This document shows, piece after piece, positions 52,438-59,925 of a stretch of 64,000 nucleotides of DNA. The stretch comes from an uncultured Prevotellaceae bacterium. Lineage in GTDB: Bacteria; Bacteroidota; Bacteroidia; Bacteroidales; Muribaculaceae. The translations under genes and the position numbers were made by a program. The notes beneath the pieces are model-generated. The model was not told where the DNA came from. It searched no databases and was given only the letters and a program-made list of their open reading frames with translations. The DNA is taken from positions 1 to 64,000 of the forward strand of contig CAMYUW010000007.1 in the NCBI GenBank assembly GCA_947302275.1, in the 5' to 3' direction. How positions within the stretch are numbered: the first letter of the stretch is position 1; every line of letters starts with the position of its first letter.

Positions 52438-52444
52438 GACAGGT

Positions 52445-52453
52445 GCAAAGTTA
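52445..52453 (-). promoter_or_regulatory. Promoter -7 box for the structured leader and dpnM
   Basis: Reads TAACTTTGC on the minus strand, full match to TAnnTTTGC. The -33 element is weak. It gives a leader of about 265 bases before dpnM. Confidence 0.55.
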
Positions 52454-52489
52454 GCGAATAATTCTTGAAAACCTTGCAGTAGTCATTGA

Positions 52490-52660
52490 TTATTCATCTT
52501 TAACGCTGAATTCTGTTACTACATAATCCGAAGCATCCAGCACAAGGTCACAATTTCGGTACATCGCCTTTACGGTCTGTAAGGCCTTTTCATCATCTTC
52601 AGCCGCTATCTCAACAATGCGGCTCAGAACCTCTGTCACCTCTATACGGTACTTCTTCAT
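52490..52660 (-). CDS. DpnD/PcfM-family small protein
   Basis: 56 residues from MKKYRIEVTEVLSRIVEIAA (start 52658-52660). A fuller frame upstream uses a TTG and overlaps the promoter area, so it is rejected. The sequence, with KALQTVKAMYRNCDLVLDAS and YVVTEFSVKDE, matches the DpnD/PcfM family by eye: one small alpha/beta domain of unknown function, found with DpnII-type systems and on conjugative plasmids. It is transcribed toward the restriction operon and separated from dpnM by the structured leader. Six GATC sites lie just upstream. Confidence 0.78.
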   Translation of the reverse strand: MKKYRIEVTEVLSRIVEIAAEDDEKALQTVKAMYRNCDLVLDASDYVVTEFSVKDE

Positions 52661-52704
52661 ATAATATGCAAAGTAACAGAAAACACGTGAGAAAAACAGG
52701 ATTA

Positions 52705-52811
52705 GATCAATCCTTAACAAAAGTGATCAAAAATGATCAATTCTAATGTATACCCATCAGATTTTTACTATTGCTCTGATCTAAGGGAAATTAATTTGAT
52801 CTAAATTGATC
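52705..52811. promoter_or_regulatory. Phased GATC array upstream of the dpnD-like gene
   Basis: GATC occurs at 52705, 52725, 52735, 52778, 52798 and 52808. Both triplets have the same spacing (20 then 10 bases), i.e. whole helical turns, and share TGATCWAW contexts. GATC is the site of the adjacent methylases, so the array could be a methylation-sensitive operator; alternatively it is a set of operator repeats that happen to contain GATC. Confidence 0.6.
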
Positions 52812-52855
52812 TAATTAATTTCGGTGGAGATGAAATAATTACTATAATGAAGCCA

Positions 52856-53815
52856 TTACAGTTTCACGGCATTGATGTCCACCAGGTCATTGACAATGGC
52901 ATAGATGGTCAGGCCTGCAGGGCTATGGATCTGGAGTTTCTGGGCGATGTTGCGGCGATGGGTGATGACAGTGTTAACCGAGATGCCGAGGTGAGCGGCG
53001 ATTTCCTTGTTGGCCATGCCTTGAACCAGTGCGACAATCACGTCCTTCTCGCGGGCCGAAAGCGTCTCCCGACCTAACGGTCCATCCTTGAAAACCATGT
53101 TGGTGATGTTGCGGGTCACGTCACCGTGCTTGACGAGTCTCTCCAGGCGGCGTATGGCGGGAACAAAGATGCGGTCCTCGACCAGGGCATGCTGGGATAG
53201 CCATTCCTCGTTCTCATAAATGTCGTGCAGGGCGGCAGTCAACTGGTTGTTGTGCAACCCGTCTTGTGGCAGATACTTGATAATGAGGATTTTCAGCTCT
53301 CGCAACTGCTGGTCGGCAGCCCCATGATGCTTGGAGAATGTCTCCACGTTGTAGTCGCTGGCAGGCTGACCTTCCAGGAGCTTTTCCACGTAGGGGAACA
53401 GCGTCTTTTGCTCATAGTTCATGTGACGGCGTATCTCGTGGGCATACTCGTCATAGAGTTTCATGATGAGCTGGGTGGGCGCATTGTCCCCGTTGAGCGA
53501 TTCCTCCAGCTCTCGACGTATGTAAGGCAACTGGAAGTCGATGAAATAGGCATGGCTGGCTTGCAGATAATGCAACAGGGTGGATACAGATATACGCTCG
53601 TCGTCCTCGGCGACTCCGATGCCGTTGATGGTGAAGTTGACTATAGTCAGGAACGTGTGGGTGTCAACGCCGTTGCTCTCGCATGTCTCCCTGACGGTCT
53701 TGTCGCCAAAACCGAGGCTGATGCCAAAACTCCCCAGCGCCTGCAACAGGTTATAGTTGTCGCCAATGAGCGATATCATCTTGTCCTCGGCCTCATATAT
53801 TTTCTGCTCTTTCAT
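52856..53815 (-). CDS. Hemerythrin-like sensor with LuxR-type DNA-binding domain
   Basis: 319 residues. Residues 1-60 resemble the N-terminal domain of RIC/YtfE/ScdA iron-sulfur repair proteins (NYNLLQALGSFGISLGFGDK). Residues about 80-235 form a hemerythrin-like four-helix bundle with candidate di-iron ligands in ASHAYF, HMNYEQKTLFPYVE, SKHHGAAD and HALVEDRIFVPAI. The C-terminal 65 residues are a LuxR/NarL helix-turn-helix (LSAREKDVIVALVQGMANKE; HLGISVNTVITHRRNIAQKL). So it is probably a transcription factor controlled by O2, NO or iron-sulfur damage; the signal is inferred. Start set at MKEQKIYE, since a longer frame would run into the -33 promoter element. Confidence 0.85.
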   Translation of the reverse strand: MKEQKIYEAEDKMISLIGDNYNLLQALGSFGISLGFGDKTVRETCESNGVDTHTFLTIVNFTINGIGVAEDDERISVSTLLHYLQASHAYFIDFQLPYIRRELEESLNGDNAPTQLIMKLYDEYAHEIRRHMNYEQKTLFPYVEKLLEGQPASDYNVETFSKHHGAADQQLRELKILIIKYLPQDGLHNNQLTAALHDIYENEEWLSQHALVEDRIFVPAIRRLERLVKHGDVTRNITNMVFKDGPLGRETLSAREKDVIVALVQGMANKEIAAHLGISVNTVITHRRNIAQKLQIHSPAGLTIYAIVNDLVDINAVKL

Positions 53816-53837
53816 CGTTGTCTGTGTTTTTACTGAC

Positions 53838-53869
53838 GCAAAAATAGCCCAACACAACGAGTCTAGCAA
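53838..53869 (-). promoter_or_regulatory. Promoter of the hemerythrin/LuxR regulator
   Basis: TTG (53867-53869), 20 bases, TATTTTTGC (53838-53846) on the minus strand; full consensus, 22 bases before the chosen start codon. Confidence 0.72.
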
Positions 53870-53959
53870 TCATCATTTTTAGGTATTTGTGACAAAAAAT
53901 GCCCCCAAAAGTGATGTAAAACACTCGGGGGCACAGGGAATGAATATGATGTGTTAGTG

Positions 53960-56767
53960 CTATTCTGAGAGCATAGTGACCTCAATGCAGCGGCCCGCGG
54001 CAAGCAGGCGTTGAGCCATCTGCTGGACATCTCTTGCGGTCATGTCCTCAACCAGCTTGCAATAGTCCAGGTCAAAGTCCACGTCATCGTCGAGTTCATG
54101 CCAGATGACATAGCTCCAGTAGTCGTTGGTAATCGCCATCTGGGCATACTGCTTGGTGAGGTATAATTTCACCTTGTCCATACTCGATTCAAGAGGCCCG
54201 TTCTCAGCGATGTTCCTCAACTGCTGGTAGATAATCGGATTGAGCTCCTCGTAACGGTCAGGATCAGCATTGTACGAAATCTTGAAGGTGGCATTGGGCT
54301 TGTCATCCTTGGCCAGTTCAAAATCGACGCTGACACCGTAAGTGCCTCCTTTCTCCTCACGCACCGAGTCGGTGTAGGCGATGGAGAGGCAACGCTTTAA
54401 GAAGTCCAATTCAAGGTCGCTTTTAGCGGTAAACGGCACGTCGGCGGTATAGAAGAGGCTGACATTAGCCAGTGGTGTCGCCATCTTCTTGGAAAACTTG
54501 TGTACCGACTGACCGCCAACGATTTGCGGGATGTTGCTGTAATCGGTCTGCTCGTGCTTGCCTGTGGATGGCAGGCTTGCAAGGTACTGGCACAGCAATT
54601 GGCGCAGTTCTGCCTCGTCATAGTTGCCGATGATGACCGTCTTGAAGTTGGAGGCATCGCTGAAGCGTTCCTGATAAATTTCCAGAATGCGGTCATAGTT
54701 CACGTGGTCGAGCGTCGCTTGCACAACAGGCTCCATGCGGGGATGGTGACCATATAGAATGGCTCTGATGGAGTCATTGTAATCCACCTTGGGCGAGGCA
54801 TTGCGATTGGTCAGGAAAGCACGGTTACGGCTGATGAACTCGTTGAATGCGGTGGTGTCGCGACGTGGCGAGGTGAAGTACAGATGTGCCAATTCAAACA
54901 TGGTCCTCATGTCCTTGACCGATGAGGTGCCGCTGATGCTTTGGCCCTTAGAGCCAACCGAGGGAGCGACACGGACAGATTTGCCAGCGAGCATCTTTCG
55001 CAGGGTGATGGCATCATAGTCCCCTACTCCAGCCTCAGTCACGCTGCTGGAAAGGACGCTGAAGTTAGGAATGTCCTCATCGCCGTAGAGCGAAGTGCCG
55101 CCCTCGCCCTCCATTTCAAGCGAAATGACGTCGGCGCTGAAATCGGTCTTGCGGGCATACACTTTCATGCCGTTGGACAGCGTGAACTCTGTAAAGCCGT
55201 GACGATATGGTTTCTCGCCAACAATGGTTCCAGATTCAGGCAGCCGGGGCATCAGGTTGTCTGCCAGTTGCTGCTCGGTATAAGGTGCATAGGACAGGCG
55301 TTGGGTGGCCAGAATAACATCCTCAATCTGGGCCTCGTTGGGAAGAACCACCTCTTCCTTGTCGGGGGCATACATAACCACGACTTGGTTCTGGTCGGTA
55401 ATCAGCTCACGAACGGCCGCATTGACTTCATCGAGGGTCACCTCTTTGTCAAGTTTGCGGGTATTCTCCAATTCAAATTCCGACGAGAGCAGAGGTTCGC
55501 CCGTTAGGAAATTGCTCACGCAGGCGCTGACAAAGTGGGAATTGCGGTAATCGTCACGCATCTTGTAACGACGCTCAGCGGCATTGAGGTAGAGAATCTT
55601 GGCGCGGTCCAGCTCAGTTTGGGTAAAACCATGTTGGCGGGCTTGCTCAGCTACACCTACAGCTGAAATGATTCCGCCCAGGATGTTGTCTTGCTTGCAA
55701 CTGATGCTCAAAGCGAAAGCCTTCTTAGTGCGGCTGATGAAGAATGTCGAGGCGCGTCCGGTAGCGCTCTGGATGGGTGAGCCTGGCTGCTGACGCAGTT
55801 CGGCCAGCCGGTCGTTCAGCATGGTGCTGATCAAGCCGTCAATGTAATCGCCACGCAGGTAGGACTCGCTGTTTTTCTCGTTGTCGGGCGTGGCCTCACG
55901 TTTCTGATAAAGATGGCAGAGCACAATGGGCTGCTCAGCGTCCTTCTGGATGGCGACAATCATCTTGTCATTGTCACCCACGGGATAGTAGACCCGCTCG
56001 GCTGGTTTCTTGGGCATGGGGATGGGCGAAAAGACTTTCTTGATTTTCTTTTCCATCTTGTCCACGTCGAAGTCACCCACAACGACAATGGCTTGCAGAT
56101 CGGGACGATACCACTTCTGGTAATAGTCGCGCAGATCCTGATAGGGGAAATGGTCAACAATTTCCATCGAGCCAATGGGCATGCAATCCTCATATTTTGT
56201 ACCTTGATAGATGATGGGCAGGACATCCTCCTGCATGCGTTGCACGGCCATTCCCGCCCGACGGGTACGCCATTCCTCATGAATGACGCCACGTTCCCTG
56301 TCAATCTCATCATCCTCAAGCAGCAGGTAGTGGCTCCAGTCGTGGAGCACCAGCAAACAGGAGTCGATGATGCCCTCGCGCACAAGCGGAGCAGAACCGA
56401 TGTGATAGACGGTCTGGTCGACTGAAGTGTAAGCATTGAGGTTGGCACCAAATTTCACGCCGATGCTCTCGCACCAGGGCACGATGCCGGGCTTGCCGTT
56501 CTTTCCGGGGAAGTTCTTGGTGCCGTTGAAGGCCATGTGCTCCAGGAAATGGGCCAAACCGCGCTGACGGGGCTCCTCTAGGATTGACCCCACCCGCTGG
56601 GCAATGTAGAAGTCGGCAAGGCCAGCCTCTTTGGCATTGTGACGGATGTAATAGGTCATCCCGTTCTTGAGGGTTCCCTTGCGCACGTCAGGGTCTTGAG
56701 GCAACTGTGCCACTGCCCATAGGGGCAGCAGCACAAGTGCAATAAGTGTTAGAATGAATTGTTTCAT
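53960..56767 (-). CDS. M16-family zinc metallopeptidase (two-domain, secreted)
   Basis: 935 residues. Signal peptide MKQFILTLIALVLLPLWAVA. The N-terminal active half has the inverted zinc motif HFLEHMAFNGT (HxxEH, about residues 72-76) and the third ligand in DEIDRERGVIHEEWRTRRAG. The C-terminal half is the inactive homologous domain (SVREEKGGTYGVSVDFELAK). Length and layout fit pitrilysin/PqqL-like periplasmic peptidases, which in some bacteria act together with TonB receptors to cut imported peptides or proteins. Last gene of a five-gene minus-strand operon starting with a TonB receptor; 5 bases after the DUF4876 gene. Confidence 0.92.
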   Translation of the reverse strand: MKQFILTLIALVLLPLWAVAQLPQDPDVRKGTLKNGMTYYIRHNAKEAGLADFYIAQRVGSILEEPRQRGLAHFLEHMAFNGTKNFPGKNGKPGIVPWCESIGVKFGANLNAYTSVDQTVYHIGSAPLVREGIIDSCLLVLHDWSHYLLLEDDEIDRERGVIHEEWRTRRAGMAVQRMQEDVLPIIYQGTKYEDCMPIGSMEIVDHFPYQDLRDYYQKWYRPDLQAIVVVGDFDVDKMEKKIKKVFSPIPMPKKPAERVYYPVGDNDKMIVAIQKDAEQPIVLCHLYQKREATPDNEKNSESYLRGDYIDGLISTMLNDRLAELRQQPGSPIQSATGRASTFFISRTKKAFALSISCKQDNILGGIISAVGVAEQARQHGFTQTELDRAKILYLNAAERRYKMRDDYRNSHFVSACVSNFLTGEPLLSSEFELENTRKLDKEVTLDEVNAAVRELITDQNQVVVMYAPDKEEVVLPNEAQIEDVILATQRLSYAPYTEQQLADNLMPRLPESGTIVGEKPYRHGFTEFTLSNGMKVYARKTDFSADVISLEMEGEGGTSLYGDEDIPNFSVLSSSVTEAGVGDYDAITLRKMLAGKSVRVAPSVGSKGQSISGTSSVKDMRTMFELAHLYFTSPRRDTTAFNEFISRNRAFLTNRNASPKVDYNDSIRAILYGHHPRMEPVVQATLDHVNYDRILEIYQERFSDASNFKTVIIGNYDEAELRQLLCQYLASLPSTGKHEQTDYSNIPQIVGGQSVHKFSKKMATPLANVSLFYTADVPFTAKSDLELDFLKRCLSIAYTDSVREEKGGTYGVSVDFELAKDDKPNATFKISYNADPDRYEELNPIIYQQLRNIAENGPLESSMDKVKLYLTKQYAQMAITNDYWSYVIWHELDDDVDFDLDYCKLVEDMTARDVQQMAQRLLAAGRCIEVTMLSE

Positions 56768-56772
56768 TGATC

Positions 56773-58011
56773 TTATTTGTTGAGCAGCGAAGCGGGTGCC
56801 TCAGGGATGAAGTCATTGGTCGAGTTATTGGTGTCAATGTACTTGCCGTTGGCGTCCTGCTTGCGGATGACCGACTTGTTGAAGCGGGTCTCGTCACGAT
56901 CTACCTTGCCGCAGTAGGTCCAACCGGCATCAATAGAAGCATCAAGCACATTCCACTCGCGTACCGATTCCACGCTCAGGTTCACACCATCGAGAATCCA
57001 CTGGTTGGGCACCTTGTAGATACCTTTCTTGGTCATTTCCTTGGAGAAGTCACCGAACACAAACAGATAAGTGGCATCATATACGTAGTTCTCCAACCAG
57101 TCTTCCTTGCTGGTCTGCATCTTGGCAATGGCCATCGAGTTGAAACCACGGCTGTGGAACTGATAAATAGTGGCGGTGTAGCAATACCATTTATCCAGGT
57201 TAGGTGCCTCGCCGTCGGGGTCGGTGAAATTGGGGTTGGAAGTCTCGTCGTAGAACTCAAAATCAGCGCCGCTCAAGTCAATGGAGTTAGGCTGTTCTGT
57301 CTTGTGGTTAATGGCATTCAGGGCCAGAGTAAGGCTCTTACCAGGCTCAACAGGAACGCTCCTGCCTGTGCCGGGGATCATGTAGCAGGCCTGTACCGAA
57401 AAGTGGGTTGACATGATGTCGGGAGTGTAATCTTCCTGGGTTGTGGTCAGGAATGCCGACTCCAACACAGCGATGCTGTCGGCATACAGGGTAACGTCCG
57501 AGTTGTTGGTGATAATGATGTACTGGTCGCCACTGTAAGATCTGCCATCGGCTGTCGATGTGCCTGTGAAGAAAATTTCGCTGATGACAAAACCTCCCTT
57601 AGCGGTGAATGTGGAAACTGTCATCTTCAAGGCCGTGGAAGTCTCGTTGAGCACTACGTTATCGGAGCGCACCTCAAAGTCCTTCTGTCCAGCTACACCA
57701 TTCAGGGTGAAATCCAGGTGACCGTTCACAGTGACATTATAAGTTCCGGCCTCAAGGTTGTTGAGCATCACCTTGTAGTTATTGCCGTCCTTGATAAACT
57801 GGGTGCCCTCGACCTTCGTCACTTTCTGGGTCTGGACATTGGTCAGTGTGGCTACAGCTCCAGAAAGAACTGCATTTTCCAGATTGGCGGGAACTTCAAG
57901 GGTGACCATCGCGGTGGGAATGACGGGAATGGGGTCATCGCCTGAACAAGAGGTCATACACATGGTTGCGGTGAGCATCATGACGATGCTTTTCAAGATA
58001 AACTTTTTCAT
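56773..58011 (-). CDS. DUF4876-type surface lipoprotein
   Basis: 412 residues. Lipoprotein signal with lipobox CMTSC (MMLTATMCMTSCSGDD), so anchored in a membrane by its Cys. Residues about 30-135 form a beta domain (ATLTNVQTQKVTKVEGTQFI; LEAGTYNVTVNGHLDFTL) that recurs as the whole mature part of the small lipoprotein two genes upstream. The remainder (FVISEIFFTGTSTADGRSYS, DQYIIITNNSDVTLYADSIA) resembles the lamin-tail-like DUF4876 family of Bacteroidetes. Likely exposed on the surface or periplasmic side as substrate-binding partner of the TonB receptor; this role is inference from the operon. Confidence 0.78.
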   Translation of the reverse strand: MKKFILKSIVMMLTATMCMTSCSGDDPIPVIPTAMVTLEVPANLENAVLSGAVATLTNVQTQKVTKVEGTQFIKDGNNYKVMLNNLEAGTYNVTVNGHLDFTLNGVAGQKDFEVRSDNVVLNETSTALKMTVSTFTAKGGFVISEIFFTGTSTADGRSYSGDQYIIITNNSDVTLYADSIAVLESAFLTTTQEDYTPDIMSTHFSVQACYMIPGTGRSVPVEPGKSLTLALNAINHKTEQPNSIDLSGADFEFYDETSNPNFTDPDGEAPNLDKWYCYTATIYQFHSRGFNSMAIAKMQTSKEDWLENYVYDATYLFVFGDFSKEMTKKGIYKVPNQWILDGVNLSVESVREWNVLDASIDAGWTYCGKVDRDETRFNKSVIRKQDANGKYIDTNNSTNDFIPEAPASLLNK

Positions 58012-58046
58012 TTTTCTTTTGTTTGATGATTAATTGATATTTGATG

Positions 58047-59543
58047 TTAAAATGTAATTCCTATAGAACTTTGCAACATGGTTTCATGCTCCCTCATGGA
58101 GCAAAGGGTCACGGCACACCCTACCTCAGCAAAAAGGCCATATCGCGTTTGTTTCCATGCCAGGTCGGCCCTCACTTTTGCGCCGAGGTCGGTGTAATTG
58201 GCCGTGGAATAATCGTGTTTGCGTTGTATCAACTGGATGAAATGGGCTTCCATATTGGCAAAGGGCATGGAGAGTTTCTTGCCTGTACTGATGTAATGAG
58301 CTGCATGGGCATCAACCGTCAGTAACAGCTTTTCAGCGAGACGCAGGAAGCATTGTCCTTGAAGTCGGCCATAGGCATGGCTGTGGCTCATCTGACGATG
58401 CGGATAGACATATTCTTCAGTACTTGACATGTAACCGGCTTTCAAGGTTGCGGTCCAGTGGTCTGCCCCGTAGAGGACTCCTGCATGGGTATCGAACAAC
58501 CGCTGTTTGTACATCGTCAGGCAGGCGATGACGGGGAAATAACGGGCATCGGAGGTGCCGCCCACGTGTTCGTTACCCGTTCTCCTTGTATAATCCAAAT
58601 GGCCGAAAGCGGCAATACGATGCTTAGACTCACGTTTCCAGCCGATTGTCGCTCCCACGTGTTCATTATAGAGGTCGGTAAGCGGCATGGAGTTGTATTC
58701 GGCTAGTTTGCGGTGATAGCGGTGTTGGTCAAGCGAGATATCACCATAGGCACCCGAATAGCCCATCGGTGACAGGTGAAGCAATAACGCCACGCCTCCT
58801 CCGTCATAATAGAGGCTGCGCTTGTCCCCCGAGAAACGGCTGTACTCTGTCCCCAATCCAGTCATCTGATATTCAGGAATGACACCTTCCTCACGATAAA
58901 AGGCGACACTATTGGTCTGCTTATAAATATTGCCTTCTATAGCGGCTCCCAGGCGGTAACGTCCAAATTCACTACCTCCTCCCAAGCGCAGCGTCAAGTC
59001 GGTGACAACGCCCCTCATGCGAGGGTCACGGTCACGGTATTCCTGCTCGGCACGGACAAGCATTTCGGCTCCAAGCAACCATCGGTTAATGTGCATGGCA
59101 TATCCTCCTGATATGGTGTACCGCTCGCGATGAGTGTCCCCTCCTGCGGTGTCGGCGAGCACATACGGCTGCAACAGGTCATAGTCGCTGGTAGAGTTCC
59201 ACTTGACATTATGCTGTTTGCCTGTGGTATAGGATGCTTCGCCCCAAACGGCGGAACGCACATTCAGGTGGTGATATGTTTCCACCTTGATATAGGGCAA
59301 AGTAAAGCCCGTTCCTTTTTCCTGAACGAAAGCCTGAGACTGACGTTGCAGATCAATTCCCAACGACAGTTGCGAGAAAGACGTACGGTAACCCGCGCCA
59401 TGCAAGGCGGGATTTCGCATGGCCTCCATTATGGTCATCCGCCCTAATGACGTGTGCTCCACCAGTGCCGAGTCGGCATTGGAAGCCATCATTCCCGTCT
59501 TGATGGTGATGAAAAACAGTATGAATAGTATCAGGCGTTTCAT
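58047..59543 (-). CDS. Outer-membrane beta-barrel protein (DUF6850-like)
   Basis: 498 residues. Signal peptide MKRLILFILFFITIKTGMMA. The mature protein is a run of amphipathic strands (SAVWGEASYTTGKQHNVKWN; FGRYLRLGAAIEG-like segments; LTMYKQRLFDTHAGVLYG; YGLFAEVGCAVTL) ending in MLQSSIGITF with a C-terminal Phe, the outer-membrane insertion signal. No plug domain. Such barrels occur with DUF4876 lipoproteins and TonB receptors; family naming is from memory of the operon type and is moderately sure. One base separates it from the lipoprotein gene upstream. Confidence 0.75.
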   Translation of the reverse strand: MKRLILFILFFITIKTGMMASNADSALVEHTSLGRMTIMEAMRNPALHGAGYRTSFSQLSLGIDLQRQSQAFVQEKGTGFTLPYIKVETYHHLNVRSAVWGEASYTTGKQHNVKWNSTSDYDLLQPYVLADTAGGDTHRERYTISGGYAMHINRWLLGAEMLVRAEQEYRDRDPRMRGVVTDLTLRLGGGSEFGRYRLGAAIEGNIYKQTNSVAFYREEGVIPEYQMTGLGTEYSRFSGDKRSLYYDGGGVALLLHLSPMGYSGAYGDISLDQHRYHRKLAEYNSMPLTDLYNEHVGATIGWKRESKHRIAAFGHLDYTRRTGNEHVGGTSDARYFPVIACLTMYKQRLFDTHAGVLYGADHWTATLKAGYMSSTEEYVYPHRQMSHSHAYGRLQGQCFLRLAEKLLLTVDAHAAHYISTGKKLSMPFANMEAHFIQLIQRKHDYSTANYTDLGAKVRADLAWKQTRYGLFAEVGCAVTLCSMREHETMLQSSIGITF

Positions 59544-59544
59544 A

Positions 59545-59925
59545 TCAATCGAGGAAGATGATGTTTAGTGAAATGGAAGTGTCGTCGCGGATGAATTCAG
59601 CATAATCGCTCTGACAACGGAATTGGCGGGCACGGGTCTGCCCATCGGATTGTCGGCAAGTGACTACGCCCTCGATGTCAATCTGATAGGCACCACGCAG
59701 CAATTCCACGGTAACGCTGGCACCTTCAAAGTCGCTACTGGTCACAACCTGACGTGTGTTCACGTTGGTCAATCTCACTTGTCCCTGTACGCGTGTGATG
59801 GCCATGTCTTCGCCAGTGGTCACGGTGACACATGCATTTGTGAAGATATCGTCCTCCACTGGGGCACAGGATATTACAACCAACGCCCACATCACGATGC
59901 TGATATATAGAATCTTGCTTCTCAT
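59545..59925 (-). CDS. Small lipoprotein resembling the N-terminal domain of the DUF4876 protein
   Basis: 126 residues with lipobox VVISC (Cys near residue 20). The mature domain (GQVRLTNVNTRQVVTSSDFE; LLRGAYQIDIEGVVTC; DDTSISLNIIFLD) aligns with residues 40-135 of the DUF4876 lipoprotein in the same operon: the LTNVxT, GxY and final hydrophobic strand coincide. So it is probably a duplicated single domain. Its start overlaps the TonB receptor stop (ATGA-type overlap) and it lies one base before the barrel gene. Function unknown; possibly a binding subunit. Confidence 0.72.
   Translation of the reverse strand: MRSKILYISIVMWALVVISCAPVEDDIFTNACVTVTTGEDMAITRVQGQVRLTNVNTRQVVTSSDFEGASVTVELLRGAYQIDIEGVVTCRQSDGQTRARQFRCQSDYAEFIRDDTSISLNIIFLD

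Noticed and set aside
52178..52453. Retron-type RNA
   Set aside because: The region is strongly folded, but there is no reverse transcriptase gene nearby and the shape is a single rod.
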